NCBI RefSeq assembly: GCF_003171515.1
Contig: NC_089392.1
Location: 744,001 to 808,000, forward strand
Direction of reading: 5' to 3'
Source: Pyrenophora tritici-repentis
Lineage: Eukaryota > Ascomycota > Dothideomycetes > Pleosporales > Pleosporaceae
DNA: 64,000 nt
The first letter of the stretch is position 1. Every line of letters starts with the position of its first letter. Under the pieces are notes generated by a model. The model made no database searches. It was not told the origin of the DNA and was given only the letters and a program-made list of their open reading frames with translations. The position numbers and the translations under genes are program-made. Shown one piece after another: positions 46,827 to 58,379 of the stretch.

Positions 46827-48343
46827 ATGTCGACACCTCCTGTACCTTCGCCGAGCCAGTCAAAGACTACCACCACCGCGTCTTGGAGCCCAAATACTCC
46901 AGGCTGGATGGGACAGCAGCGTTCTCTCCCCACTTTTGACTTAGCGACTATACCGCAAGTCCGTACCAGACCCGCTCCTGCAACCCCCTGCCCTACGTCG
47001 GCATCGCACCCACCATGTTCAGCTTCAGGATGTTCCATCTGCAGAACCAGCTAGTGTCGCAGCAGTCCACTCCAGCGAGGGCAGGGACTAGAAATCCAAC
47101 CTTCACAGTCCACTTGAACAGTCCCGCCTTTAGGGCGCCAGCGCCGGCATAGGTCGACACATCCTCGCCACTATCTACGAAAGCAGTCGTTTTCGTGAGA
47201 GATGCGAGGCTTACGTTGAAGGATTCAGATGAAGGTGAAGAGACTCCAATCTTTATCTTCGGGCAAGGCACTACTTTCTTCTTGACCTTCTCCTTCACAA
47301 CTCTGAATGATGTTGAAACGCTTTAGACACTTTGAGAAAGCTTCACCCGCTACCATCGAAGCACAAGTCCTAGCACTCCGCAGAACCTAACTTCCAGCGA
47401 ACCTACAATAAGCGCCTTCGAAGACCGTGAGACTGAAGAAGAGTATATCTGAGAAATCTACGGTTACTCACCCAAGGGGACAGTGGCTTATCATGATGAC
47501 GACTCAGATCCCATCATACTGTATCACGCTGCAGAGGTAAAGACCAACCAGGATGTATGCGAGATCACCGAGTTTCAATATCTTCTAATTATAATCAAAT
47601 TCGGCCTCAACAACCCGGTAGTCACGGTTACTTCAAACCCTGAGGCTCGCCTTGAGCTGGAAAAAGATATATTCGACAATCACTGGGCAAATGACTTCAT
47701 TGAGGAGTTCTTCGCGCAGTCTTAGAGTATCGCAAAGGAAATTGCGGGTGAAGTCCCAAGAACCACGCTCCAGCTCGATCAGAAGCCCATCTCTGGAACT
47801 TTCGACACTGAGGCCATGTTTATAGAAAACAAGTTCGAGAAGCATCCAGAGATCTCCACCCCAGCATTCACTCAACAGCCAGAGCGTACCTCAGAGTTGG
47901 AAGTTGTGTCGATCTTGAACAACTGCATTCAAGAGGTCATGGTGTGGTGTCATAGGTCGTGTCACTCAAGCCTGATGCTGACACTGACCGGACCAAGAAA
48001 CCTGATACTCCTAACTACTAAGGCTGATGGGATGAACCTGACGCCCACCCCTGAGGGATCTACATATGAGATGGATTATGATCTGGATGACTCACGAGGT
48101 ACTTCGATTACTTCTGAATCTGACATGAGTTCATCCACGTCCTCCACTCACACACGTCCGAACCGCCAATTTCTTTCCACTCAATCAATCACGCTCTTGC
48201 GATCGACAAGACATGAGCATGATAGGTGGCATCGTGTCACAATATCTCCTTCTCCTGAGATGAAACCTGCGTACCACATCGATATAAGAATCGATGATGG
48301 CAATGACGGCAATGCTGCTCTGGAGCATAAGTGGGTTGCTTAG
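46827..48343 (+). pseudogene. Hypothetical gene disabled by point nonsense mutations
   Basis: One frame from about 46980 to the TAG at 48341-48343 reads as a protein except for stops at 47150 (TAG), 47324 (TAG), 47333 (TGA), 47450 (TGA) and 47723 (TAG). No frameshift is needed within that span. Each stop can arise by one C:G to T:A transition from CAG, CGA or TGG. Typical pieces are NPTFTVHLNSPAFRAP, DSDEGEETPIFIFGQG, EIYGYSPKGTVAYHDDDSD and the 48000-48340 acidic/Ser-rich tail. A possible 5' part begins at ATG 46827 (MSTPPVPSPSQSKT) but is in another frame, so a frameshift or intron lies between. Family unknown. Some stops could instead lie in introns, but no convincing splice pairs are visible. 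Confidence 0.6.
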
Positions 48344-49257
48344 TGATCACCCACCATACGCTCACTTTGAATCCTCTAACATTCGCATGGCCGTCAGTAG
48401 TAGTCGACTGCGAGTTTGTTAGTAAGTCCGATCCTGTGCACGCTCGTCGATTCGCTCACAAGGGTCTATGATGTCTTTTAGCTACTGCATCGACAGGATA
48501 ATCCTCTTTAAAGACGACATCAAAAAGTACACGAACACGCGGGCGATATTGTTTTATACCAAAGACTGAAATCGCCTGGATTTTACCAACATACAATATT
48601 TTGCCCGGTTCTACCAAAAACCACAGGAACATAAATGCTTCACGTGTTCGATCCACTTGGCTCAAGTTCAATCTCGGAGGATAATGAGAGTCCCTCTTTG
48701 GACCACATCGTACACATTCTTCGTATGGGTTCATTTCTTGAGATATCTAATAGGGATAGTTATATGTTTAGGATGTTCATTTGCGTCATGCATTTTGCGA
48801 TATTTTTTTAGATTGTTTAGAAATGGCAACTCTCAGACATGATAGACTGTCTACAAAAAAGAAGAGTAAGATGCGCAGCCACTGCAACTGCATGAAAGTT
48901 CATGTTACTCAGCTATACAACAGAGGATATGAGACTGCAACGGTCACGGAGATGGCTATACTGTTAGGGCTTATCCGTCAGCGAGAAAACGCAGCGAAGC
49001 ATTGCAATTAGGCTGCATTGGAACAGCAGGACATGTTGCTTCAGCAGAATTGCTACAATGTTTCTAACGCTATCGCGTTAGCTAAAAGATGACTTTGCAA
49101 AAAAGGAACCATAGTGTTTAACGCATAACTTACAGGAAGCTATACTTGATGTATTAAGTTGCCTATCAATTAATCGTGCATACACACATGCCTGTGCTCT
49201 TCTCTGGAGCCAACCAAAAGTTGCAAAAAAACGCAAAAAAGAAAGTCATGCTGAAAG
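48344..49257. other. Intergenic region with a possible gene fragment
   Basis: On the minus strand 48734-48456 is open and contains FMFLWFLVEPGKILYVGKI, which has the look of a protein domain edge, but the fragment is short and isolated. The plus strand 48840-49010 is also open but unrecognised. Neither is convincing enough to call a gene. Confidence 0.35.
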
Positions 49258-49350
49258 CTCTCCAGCTGGGAATTGAACCCAGGTCTCCCGCGAAATTGCC
49301 GTCGTGTAGACGATGACAAGCGGAAATACTAACCACTATACGACTGAAGA
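49258..49350 (-). tRNA. tRNA-Asp(GTC) with a 21-nt intron
   Basis: On the minus strand the sequence folds as a complete cloverleaf: acceptor TCTTCAG/CTGGAGA, D-arm region GTATAGTGGTTAGTA, anticodon stem TCCGC/GCGGG with loop TTGTCAC (anticodon GTC), T-arm CTGGG-TTCAATT-CCCAG, discriminator G. The anticodon loop is interrupted right after position 37 by 21 nt (49293-49313), the canonical place for a nuclear tRNA intron removed by the tRNA splicing endonuclease. Mature length is 72 nt, standard for tRNA-Asp. A- and B-box promoters are internal. Confidence 0.95.
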
Positions 49351-49521
49351 TGGTGATTTGATGGGATAATGAGAGTTTAAATGCAATATATTGGTGATTG
49401 CATGACTGCGCTGCAAGTGAAGGTAGGACAGACGAGTCCCACAGGCAATTTCGCTCGCTTCAAATCCCGCCTAGGTGGGGCTCCTATCCTCAGTGGGGCT
49501 GCTCAGCCTGCGTCGCGTCCC

Positions 49522-49745
49522 TCACCACTTGGGTGTCGTAAAATACTGGACAGTGTGTGTAAGTACCTAATGGACGTGTCTGGCGACTGTAGTGGCCTTT
49601 TTACACTGCTATGTGGAGTATTTTATGTCGCCTAGGCGCACCACACCCGGGTGACATAAAACACCTGACAGTGTGAGTAAGCGTGCCTGGCGCCTACAAT
49701 GGTATCTGTATACTACTATGTTAAATGTTTTACCTCACCTAGGTG
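49522..49745. repeat. Tandem pair of MITE-like hairpin repeats
   Basis: Two diverged direct copies of a roughly 110-bp unit lie head to tail (49522-49638 and 49639-49745). Each starts near CACTTGGGTGTCGTAAAATA / CACCCGGGTGACATAAAACA and ends near TATTTTATGTCGCCTAGG / TGTTTTACCTCACCTAGG, which are inverse complements of the starts, so each can fold into a hairpin. They also share internal GACAGTGTG.GTAAG and CTGGCG words. No coding capacity. Probably small non-autonomous DNA elements. Confidence 0.7.
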
Positions 49746-51692
49746 ATGACATTATATAGTTCTAGTTGGGTAAACATTAGTTTAGGATTGTTCTAAAATT
49801 GGATTACTGGAGACTAAACATTGTTTTCGCTAGATTTCAGAAACGAAAAGGGCTCCTATGTTCGTTCTTATCAAGAGGTGGCATCTGCCGCTTTTGCACG
49901 CCATTCACAGATTAGAAATCGGATTGGTTCTTCCCGTATATAAGCATATTTGGTATTGCAGCAGATTCTTGGTTGGCCAAATAGTTGGCTATTCTAAAGC
50001 TTACTAAAAACACGCTCTTTGTGGATGTTAAGCGTGCGCTCGTCTCGAGCAAACCAAACCATGTCGTCTCGACTATGGTTACGATGGAAGCAATTATAAC
50101 CTTCTAGAAGCTCGGCAACGAAACTCGGTGTGAGTAATGTAGGAGGCAGATGAGTAAGAAGCGGCGTGGCTGCGTGGACGACTGGCATAGGCGAGGCCTC
50201 ATCGCAAGAGAACCAGGTGCTCGGGTCGTCTCCGAAGCGGACACCGCTCTCTCCTCGTTCATCACCACCAAATCATGCATATCGTGGTGTAGAGATTTCG
50301 GTGTGTCGCGGGGTTCTGAATACGGAGGCGCTAGCATGTGATTGCAGGCGATGTAACTTCAATGCGTTGAACATTTATAGATAAGCTTTGGCGGCTAGCA
50401 GGCTGCTCATGGAAAAGTAGTGTTCTGCTGTTATCGCAAGGCATCAGAGTGCAAGTTGCTAAGAAAAGTGGCCTTAGCCTCACTGTTGTGTGCGTGGAAT
50501 ACTGAAGATAGACTGGGGTTGGATGAGGCTGACTCTGTATAGCCAGTTGATCCTGCCGAATGCAAGTGGCATTGTGATGGTTTTCGTGGCGTCGAATGTT
50601 GTACTATGCCACGATGCGCGGGGGGGCGGTGCAATAGGTTGGCAGCACAAGGGTCCTGAACATCATGGGACGAAAGCAGCACGAAATCGATAGTCTTGGA
50701 CCGCAGCTGGGCAATTGTGCGGCCGCTATCCCACAGGTGTTTGACATGGGGTCATCGAGCAGCAACAACGTCACTTCTTACCGACAAGAGTACCTGTCGG
50801 AAATGGCACAATAATACAAGAGCGTTAGCGTTGTAACAAGAGAGTGAACAGTAGCAACAGAACAACCCGACGACGATCGATGTCAGATGCGGTCCCCGTC
50901 CAGCGCGGCACGGTCAGCGAAATTGAGCACACATAGGCAGAAAGGCTTGGCTAGGAAACGGCTCTGACGCGTCCTGAAGTCTGGGGTCGCCCTGGCCTGA
51001 AGAACAAAGAGAGGGCGAATGGTGGAGACGCCTCTTGATAGTTGATTCCGGATGTGAGGTAATCACGATGGTTACCTGAGTAATGTAATGCAGGCAAGAG
51101 CGTTTGGTGGACGCGCAACAGTAAACATTGCGCATAGAAGGCACGGCGATGATGATGATGATGATGGTGATGAACGGGGGCAGGGGTGGCATGGTGCTCA
51201 GCAGGACGTCGAGTGGCTGAGTGTGTATGCAGGCGTCCTCCGCCTCAGCAGTACGAGCATGTTGGCGCCGTCTGTTCCACCGCCCGTTCAGCCCACCATA
51301 TCTTCAATCCGTCTTGCTCTTACTCTACAGTCTGCACATTTTGTACAATTTCTACCCTTCCTCGTCGTTCGTTGTTGCTCTCCGCCCATTGCCAGTGAAC
51401 CGTTGCGCCGTGCACCTGCTGCCTCGGCTGCATCTACACCGGACGGGCCGAATCCATCTACCGCGTCAGGCTGAGTGAGCCTCATTTGTATCGAATTTGG
51501 ACAATCAGAGGAGGCCTGCGATAGGCGCTTACCATTGTCACTCGTTTAATCAAATCTCTTCTGCTCTGAATGCCGACTCATTCCCATTCACTCGTTTCTA
51601 TTGCGAGAAACGTTAGGCACACGACGCCAGGCACTTTCTGAAATCGCGAGGAAGGCGTCGCCCCGCTGCGGCAGGCGCAAACCACCGGCCCG
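49746..51692. other. Gene-poor interval
   Basis: About 1.9 kb. Open frames are short, overlapping on both strands and without domains. A GAT trinucleotide microsatellite lies at 51148-51172. The last 400 bp are pyrimidine-rich and probably the promoter/5' UTR of the next gene. Confidence 0.45.
51148..51172. repeat. (GAT)n microsatellite
   Basis: Six uninterrupted GAT units followed by two imperfect ones. Confidence 0.85.
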
Positions 51693-52740
51693 ATGCGCTC
51701 AAGCAACAAGTCCTACACCAGCATCAACGAGAGTAGTGGGAGAGGGAATGAGGCGAGAGAGGCAATCCCGTGGTATTGGCGCGTCATAGCTCTCGCGGCT
51801 TCTTGGATGATACTGGGAGGGTGAGTCAAGCACGATGTGCACGGCTGTCTCGACACGAAGCAAACGTCAGCTAACGCCGTACAGCTACCTCATACTTCCC
51901 GGGCTTTATGCAAAAGATGCGAAGCTAAGATTCAGCGAGGCCGTATTGTCAGTCTTTGTCGTCGCACTTCTTACCGCCGGCTACTCGTTCACGGCCCTAC
52001 TTTGCTTTGCATGTCGCAATGACCGCTTCCAAGCCGATGGCGTCTTCTTGTAAGCTTCAGCTGTCATCACAGCCAGCGCACCACTGATCCTTTGCAGGCC
52101 CGCCCTCACGTCTTCTGTCCTCGGCCTCGTTTCGATAGCCTACAACTTCCTCTCGTCACGCGCATACGATTGGGGTACTGCTGCCATATCTGGCACAGCT
52201 CTCAGCACCGTCACTACTCTCTTGTACGCTGTCCTCTTACTCTGGAAGTATCGCCGGATGGCCAAGACAAAGGAGCACGTAGAGCAGCGCTCCAACCTCT
52301 GGTCAGAACAGTCATACTATAGTAACTTTGTCGCCAACATGTATCCCACCGCTACACGCTCGCCCTCGCAACCGTTCGAAACTGCGTATACCGAAGAGGA
52401 CCGCGTAAAACAACAGATGGCTCTTCTACTTCACAAGTCAGATGCTCGTCCCAGTCCTGATTTGAACAGCACATTCAGGATAGACCTTCCAGAGGACCGG
52501 GAGCAGCAGGAAAGAATCTTGAACAGCCAGGAGCTAGTAGGTACACCGGCACAAGCGCATCGCAATCGAACAGACAGCCGACCCGATAGTCTCGGCGAAA
52601 ACCAAGCATGGCAACAGTGGCAAGACCGCGGACGAAGCACGATTCGGGCCTCAAGTAGCGGTGGTACCAGCAGTCAATCTAGAAACCTCAGTCGAGAAGA
52701 GCGGAGACGGGAGATTGAACTGGGCCAGTTGAATGTCTGA
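51693..52740 (+). CDS. Four-helix membrane protein, unknown function
   Basis: Exons 51693-51820, 51885-52049 and 52098-52740, 311 aa; introns of 64 and 48 bp have GTGAGT and GTAAGC donors. Four hydrophobic helices are visible: WYWRVIALAASWMILGGYLI, LSVFVVALLTAGYSFTALLC, a third from LTSSVLGLVSIAYNF, and a fourth from ISGTALSTVTTLLYAVLLLW. A basic stop (KYRRMAKTK) follows and then a 150-residue hydrophilic tail with an EEDR/Gln-rich region ending in REERRREIELGQLNV. The intron joints lie inside helices 1 and 2, which supports the splicing model. No family recognised; the layout recalls small fungal tetraspan proteins. Confidence 0.82.
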
Positions 52741-54344
52741 AGTCCTCGACGGCACAATTTCCATCCGCATCGTATTGTAAAAATAACACGCATTTTCAGC
52801 GCACATGGGTAGCGACGGTGTTTCTGGTTCGGTGTCTACGGAGTTTCTCATGGCGGATACCTTTGCACGTCCATGTTTTCGTTTTTTGGGATCTCTGGGG
52901 CCATATTTTTGAACCATGTACATGTTAACATGGCTATTTTTCTTATTTTGAGACTACAACTGCAGCTGAATATACGCTATTTTTGCGCGTTCGGTCATGG
53001 CCCACCCAACTGATGATTAATTTCTTGCTACAAAACACACCGGCTGGTCCGCGGAGAGACTTTTCTCACCCGACGATAGGGTCGCCCCATGGCCATATCA
53101 TGCCAGAGGCGTCGATTCTTGAAACGTTGCCTCGATTCCCCGAACACGGTTGTTGTCATCCTGGGGCGGCCGTATCTGCAACCATCAGGAGGCTCAAAGG
53201 ATTCTTCGCATCACCACCCCACTGGGGGCAGCCGTTCGTGAAGCCATATGGAGAATACAACCTTCGCCTAGCGCATGGTGGCGTGCCCTATCAACCCTCC
53301 TCTAGCGATTACGCATCAACTGAGATGCTATTGTTGCCATTCGCATTCCCTGTTGTGTTCTTGTACGGGCTAATCATGCAGAGCTAGATGCATTTGTAGT
53401 AAGCCCTGGAGATGCATGGTGCGGCATATCAGCTGGTGTGAGATTGAGCGGCAAGCACAGCAGAGCAGTACGTGAAAGAAATCGTAAATGCTCGGGATGA
53501 TTTAATGTCAAGTTTTTGTATGCCTTGCTCTCCAACACAATATGCCACCCCATGGACTACTCTGTTGTCAGTAGTATTCAAACCTAGTCCAATTCAATTC
53601 GCTGCAACGACGAAATTGCGAACATGGCCACATCATGTCGTGCTTTTAGTCGCATGGTGTTCATACACAAGCAGCGTTAATGGACGGATACAAGGAAAGC
53701 CCAAAAGCCGCATCCAATAGTCGAGCGCGTAAAGCGCAAAGTGTTCATGGGTACCAGAATTGGTGTAGTATGCGAGGGACCGTCGGCTGCTCGGCCTTAG
53801 CTTTGCTAGTGAGGGGCACAGCACCACACGTCCCCCACCAAAACGATTAATCTGTCCGTTCGCAAGCTGCAGTGACGTCATGTCTGCTTCCACTTTCTTC
53901 ACACCTCAATGTCTGCCAACTTACTGATTGAACGTCTAAACGTGGCAGCCACTCGGCATACGATCTTCTCAAGCCACGTCTGTCTATGCCAAACGGCTGT
54001 CATTGCTGTTACACAGGTTTGACTTTTGGGTCGATAGAAATGTGCCCACGCTGCATGCCTAGGTCTCACTAGTACCTGTTATCCCGTGTTGCCGGTAGGG
54101 ATTTGGTGCTCAACGAACCGCAATTGTGGGCACCGCTCCTTCCCCGTCGCTGATCAGCGGCAGTTTCTGTTTGAGCCTGAATATAAGAGTCTGCTAGTGC
54201 CCCTCCCAGTTTTCTTCCTAGTCAAGGTGCGCTTTGCTTAGATTGAAATACATCTGGCCTTGTCTTTCTTACGACGTGATATATCTCTTCACATTCTCGT
54301 GGGGTACTTGGAATACAGATCTTACCAAGAAGACTGCTTTTGCC
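52741..54344. other. Intergenic region
   Basis: 1.6 kb. A 134-codon open frame at 52983-53387 has no domain and no hydrophobic pattern, and I do not support it as a gene. The end of the region should hold the promoter of the sulfotransferase-like gene. Confidence 0.45.
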
Positions 54345-55996
54345 ATGACAAGCAAACCTATCTTTGTGGCTACTCATCCGAGGGCCTGCTCAACGGCTTT
54401 TGAGCGGGTATGCTTTGCTGAAATCTTGGATAATCTTGTCAGACACTTACAACCCGTCTAGGTCTTCATGACACGCCATGACACACTTCAATGTGTTCAT
54501 GAACCGTTCGGCGATGCCTACTACTTTGGGCCTGAACGTCTCGCTGAGCGCTATGAGAATGACCCAAAAGCTAGAAAGGAGTCTGGTTACGAGGACAGCA
54601 CATACAGGACCATTTTTGATCGCATCGCGAAAGAGAACTCCGAGGTTCGTTTGCTAATCTTCTCTTATGTTGCAGACTTTTACACTTGTTGGCTTCCCCA
54701 TCTTTTCGTCCCCTCATATTTTCATGTCATTTTCAATTTCGCCAAGTCACATTCTTCTTCGGCGTTGAATACTCCCTGTCTCTCAATCTACTGTTCGCCA
54801 ATTCCATCTTGTCCCACCCATCCGCTATTTACCTCATTTTACGGCTATATTGCGCAAGATGCCAGCTCCCCGATTCGCTACGAACAGTTTCGCCGAAAAG
54901 ATAAGCCCACACATGCCGAAGTCTCTCCCAGCCACGAAACCTCAGCTGCCAAGTCGTCATCAGCGTAACGAGCCACTCGATCACAGCCAACCCAATACGC
55001 TTCTTTTGGCCTGCATTCGAACTCTTGTCTAGGAAAACATGTGCAATTTTCGAAGAAGTTATACTTACCTGAATTCAGGGAAAACGAGCTTTCATAAAAG
55101 ACATGGCTCAATACTGGATCCCGCCTTCGGGCAAGCCTGCCACAATCGCGCCATCGCTGTCAAACTACCGCCGTGGTGTAGGCACAAACACGACTGAACT
55201 TTCACCCGTCACTACGCGGACCGATCCTTCGCGACCGCCCTACCCCTACGACACCCAGGGCGAGCCGAACAATCCCACTGTCGTTCCCAAGGATCTCTTA
55301 GCAACCTACCACTTCACCTTCCTAATTCGTCACCCCAAGTTCAGTATCCCAAGTTATTACCGCTGCACCATTCCTCCCCTCGATGCCATGACAGGTTTCT
55401 ACAATTTCCGTCCAGATGAAGCTGGATACGAAGAGCTTCGCCGACTATTCGACTTCCTGCGCTCTGAGGGTCAGATTGGACCCAAGTTCGCGGGCGAAAA
55501 GGGTATCGATTCCAACGACCAGGCAAATGGCCACACTGGCGAGGTGGAAATCTGTGTCATTGACGCCGATGACCTACTCGACAACCCAAGTGGTGTTGTA
55601 GAAGCGTTCTGCAAGACTACGGGGATCAAGTGGGACCCAGGAATGCTGATATGGGATACGGAAAAGGATCAGGGTATTGCGAAAGAGGCGTTTGAGAAGT
55701 GGAAGGGCTTCCATGAGGATGCGCTGGATAGTGATCGCTTGAGGGCAAGGGCACACGTAAGTTGCTGATTAATTTGCTCGCTGTTTCGGGGTTGGGTTTG
55801 AAAACCAACGAAATTGCAAAAGTTTGGGAATAGAACGCTGACCACTTTGCAGAAGAAAGAGCCCAAAACCGATGATCAGTTGTTTGCGGAGTGGAAGGAG
55901 AAGTACGGCGAAGAGGGCGCAAAGGTTATCCGTGATACCGTTGCCGCTAACGTAGAGCATTACGAGTATCTCAAGCAATTCGCTATCAAGGTATAG
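54345..55996 (+). CDS. Sulfotransferase-like P-loop protein
   Basis: Exons 54345-54407, 54462-54644, 55079-55756 and 55853-55996, 355 aa, all in phase. The N-terminus has FVATHPRACSTAFERVF, the phosphate-binding loop of the fungal sulfotransferase-like family (binds the 5'-phosphosulfate part of PAPS), then MTRHDTLQCVHEPFGDAYYF. The rest carries FLIRHPKFSIPSYYRC (3'-phosphate binding-like region), ICVIDADDLLDNPSGVVEAF and a charged C-terminal helix. The protein would transfer a sulfo group from PAPS to a small acceptor, but the substrate is unknown and activity is not assured. Intron 2 is 434 bp, far longer than the other introns here (54 and 96 bp). An unrecognised alternative exon in it cannot be excluded. 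Confidence 0.85.
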
Positions 55997-56939
55997 ATAG
56001 TGGAATAGCGGCGCTAGAGCTGTGTTTGGCAGTTCAGATCACGTACAAACTTTGCTTCAGCATGAACATACAAATCCCAGAGGACTGATCATTACCGCAC
56101 AAGTTTTCAAGATGCCGAGTTTCCTATCTGATGAATACGTTTATTGCGGTGCTATCGAGTTTTCGCTGACTCATCAGTGCGGGTTAATGAACGGAAGATT
56201 ACCGACTTCTTTCTCAGGAATACGACGGCGATACGTCGGCACTGAATACTTCGTTGTCCAGTATTGTTGAGTTTGTATGCTGCTTGCGTTTGCATACTCG
56301 CTGACAATTCAGAGTTCTTCCCAAATAGGAGACGAATCACAACTCCACGCAGATCACAAGCTCAATCAAGATGTACGAATTCGATGGCGAGACAGACACC
56401 AGCCACGAGAAAGGACTGTATAATGTCTATTGCGATGTCACACTGGCTATTTGGCGCAGTCCGACACCTGTAACTGTGAATATCGCTACGAATGCTCTAC
56501 CCTGTTCTACGCGTAATTATTAACCTCATGTATATTGCTTCTATGCCCCTTGGCTGATGAAATATAACGTTGACAAAAAAAATCCTCGATCACAGCCTTT
56601 AGGTTGTTGTTAAACTGCGACCTCTGTGGTCGGCTCTGAAGACCTTCGCCGGCGGCGGTTTGTGTAGGCTTCGCCGAATGCGCGTGCTTGACCTATGCTC
56701 CATTTCCACCGCCCTTCAGTATTGAGAACGAATGCTCCTGCGACTGGAACGTCTTAGGTTGGAAATTGCGCCGTAGTGGGGTTTTCCCATGTCCATCCTT
56801 TGCGACTGTCGAAGTATCCCGTATCGCGCCTCGCCATCCAAGTCCTTCCTTTATATGTGCTTCCATAGACTGTGGATTTATTTTCCTTTTGGTTTGCGTT
56901 GTAGTGCCTTCGTAAAGCTCCCGTTTCTCTTACCATCCC
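55997..56939. other. Intergenic region between convergent genes
   Basis: No gene with coding support. 3' UTRs of the flanking genes are expected here. Confidence 0.45.
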
Positions 56940-57794
56940 TCATCCTTCTTTTCCATCGACATCAAAGGCCTTGACAAACCACTTGTGCCGTCCATTCCCC
57001 ACCAGCCTTGCAGAAATCTGCGGCATGTCACCCTCGAGAACATCCCTTTCTTCCTCAACCAATGCATCTGAAACCTCAAGCCACGCTTTGTCCTTCAAAC
57101 AAGCCCCCCACGCCAAAGCCTTGGTAGTGTACAGGCCAACACAAAACGCGCTTTTAGGTCCTTCATGAAGTGCCAGGAATACTGTCGTGTTGCTTGTCGT
57201 TGATCCGCTGATGTCTTGCTGGCTGTCGAACCGCGATGCTTGTGGATGTGGGATATCCAGCCTCATGGGCCTGTCGGGTTGCTTTGGGCTGCTGTTGTCC
57301 TCTGGTAGCACAGCCGAAACACCCATCGATTGCACCGCATGCGATACAATCTTGATGCGGCCGGTCGGACTTAGGTACTCGCTTCCGTCCAGTAATCCTT
57401 CTTTTGAAAATGAGTACGCGCCATGTCGAAACGCGTCGGCAGTTACGGTATCGATGCTTGAATACACGCCCAAAAAGGTGCTAGGCTGGCTGTTGTGTGG
57501 ATACGGGTCGTACTCCAGCACAAAAAGGTAGGTTGTTTGCGGTACTGCATGCATCAGAGACGCAGGTCTCCGTTTTTGCAACCTATTTCGCGGTCGCTCA
57601 TGCAGGGACTGTACAGTGGGCGGTTTGTGCAACTTGCCATAAGTCTGAGGTTTGCGCGTAGTTGATTTGGTCATTGTGGGTTCGCTGGCTGTCGAAAGTC
57701 TGCGGTTGTTGCGCATCGTCCCAGCTCTTTCCTCATATAGTAGCTTTGCATAATTGCAGATTGTGCCCAATTCCCCGAATCCAAGGTAGCCCAT
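56940..57794 (-). CDS. Hypothetical protein with a duplicated small domain
   Basis: A single exon of 284 aa starting MGYLGFGELGTI. Family not recognised. After a basic N-terminal 85 residues (RKPQTYGKLHKPPTVQSL, RNRLQKRRPASL) there are two related segments: TYLFVLEYDPYPH with FLGVYSSIDTVTADAFRHGA at about 88-125, and TVFLALHEGP with FCVGLYTTKALAWGACLKDK at about 206-240. Both show a strand, a loop, then a helix with a conserved aromatic and Ala pattern. This suggests an internal duplication of a small alpha/beta unit. Basic N-terminus and lack of a signal peptide point to a nuclear or cytosolic protein (inference). Confidence 0.7.
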   Translation of the reverse strand: MGYLGFGELGTICNYAKLLYEERAGTMRNNRRLSTASEPTMTKSTTRKPQTYGKLHKPPTVQSLHERPRNRLQKRRPASLMHAVPQTTYLFVLEYDPYPHNSQPSTFLGVYSSIDTVTADAFRHGAYSFSKEGLLDGSEYLSPTGRIKIVSHAVQSMGVSAVLPEDNSSPKQPDRPMRLDIPHPQASRFDSQQDISGSTTSNTTVFLALHEGPKSAFCVGLYTTKALAWGACLKDKAWLEVSDALVEEERDVLEGDMPQISARLVGNGRHKWFVKAFDVDGKEG

Positions 57795-58379
57795 GTTGAT
57801 GCCGGATTAGCCGGGATTCGGCGAACGAGTGTGTGTTGAGGAGAACCGACAGAAGGAAAAATAGCGAGCGTCGTGAGCGCCTGGCACTGCAATTGTGTGG
57901 GGTAAAGCGTAACTTTTGGTTGAAGGTGGAACTGGCCGCCTTGAACCCGCGCTGGCACGTTTCACCATACGAGTGCTGATGGGACAGGCGGTGTTGTGGG
58001 TAAGGAGGTTTATCGGTAGCCTATGCGTCATATCGATGCCGCACAGCCACGCCACTAACCTGTTACAGATTCGTTGACACGACGCCTTAACTTGGCCTAA
58101 GATTGCTTGTTATAATGGCTATCATGATGCCTGTCGGCATTCGAAGGACTGTATCTATGCTTCTAGTCTGCACGCTAGATGCACAACTTGCATTGAGCTG
58201 AGATGTGCTGGCGTGCCCCTTATGCTGTTCCACGGTGGCAAAAAACAGCGCATCCCTGGAATTTAAAACATTTCTCCTTTTGATAACAAGCATTTCCTAG
58301 TATCCAGATACTGTGTACTACGTGGAAGCCGTTGTCTCGCTATGGAAGTCTACACGTAGAACCTTCCATGACGCTTCCC
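57795..58379. other. Intergenic region
   Basis: Upstream of the 56940-57794 gene and downstream of the epoxide hydrolase. Nothing further seen. Confidence 0.45.

Noticed and set aside
49522..49745. CRISPR-like array
   Set aside because: Only two long diverged units with internal inverted repeats, and the genome is eukaryotic.
52983..53387. 134-codon frame
   Set aside because: No ATG start, no domain, no hydrophobic or codon pattern of a gene.
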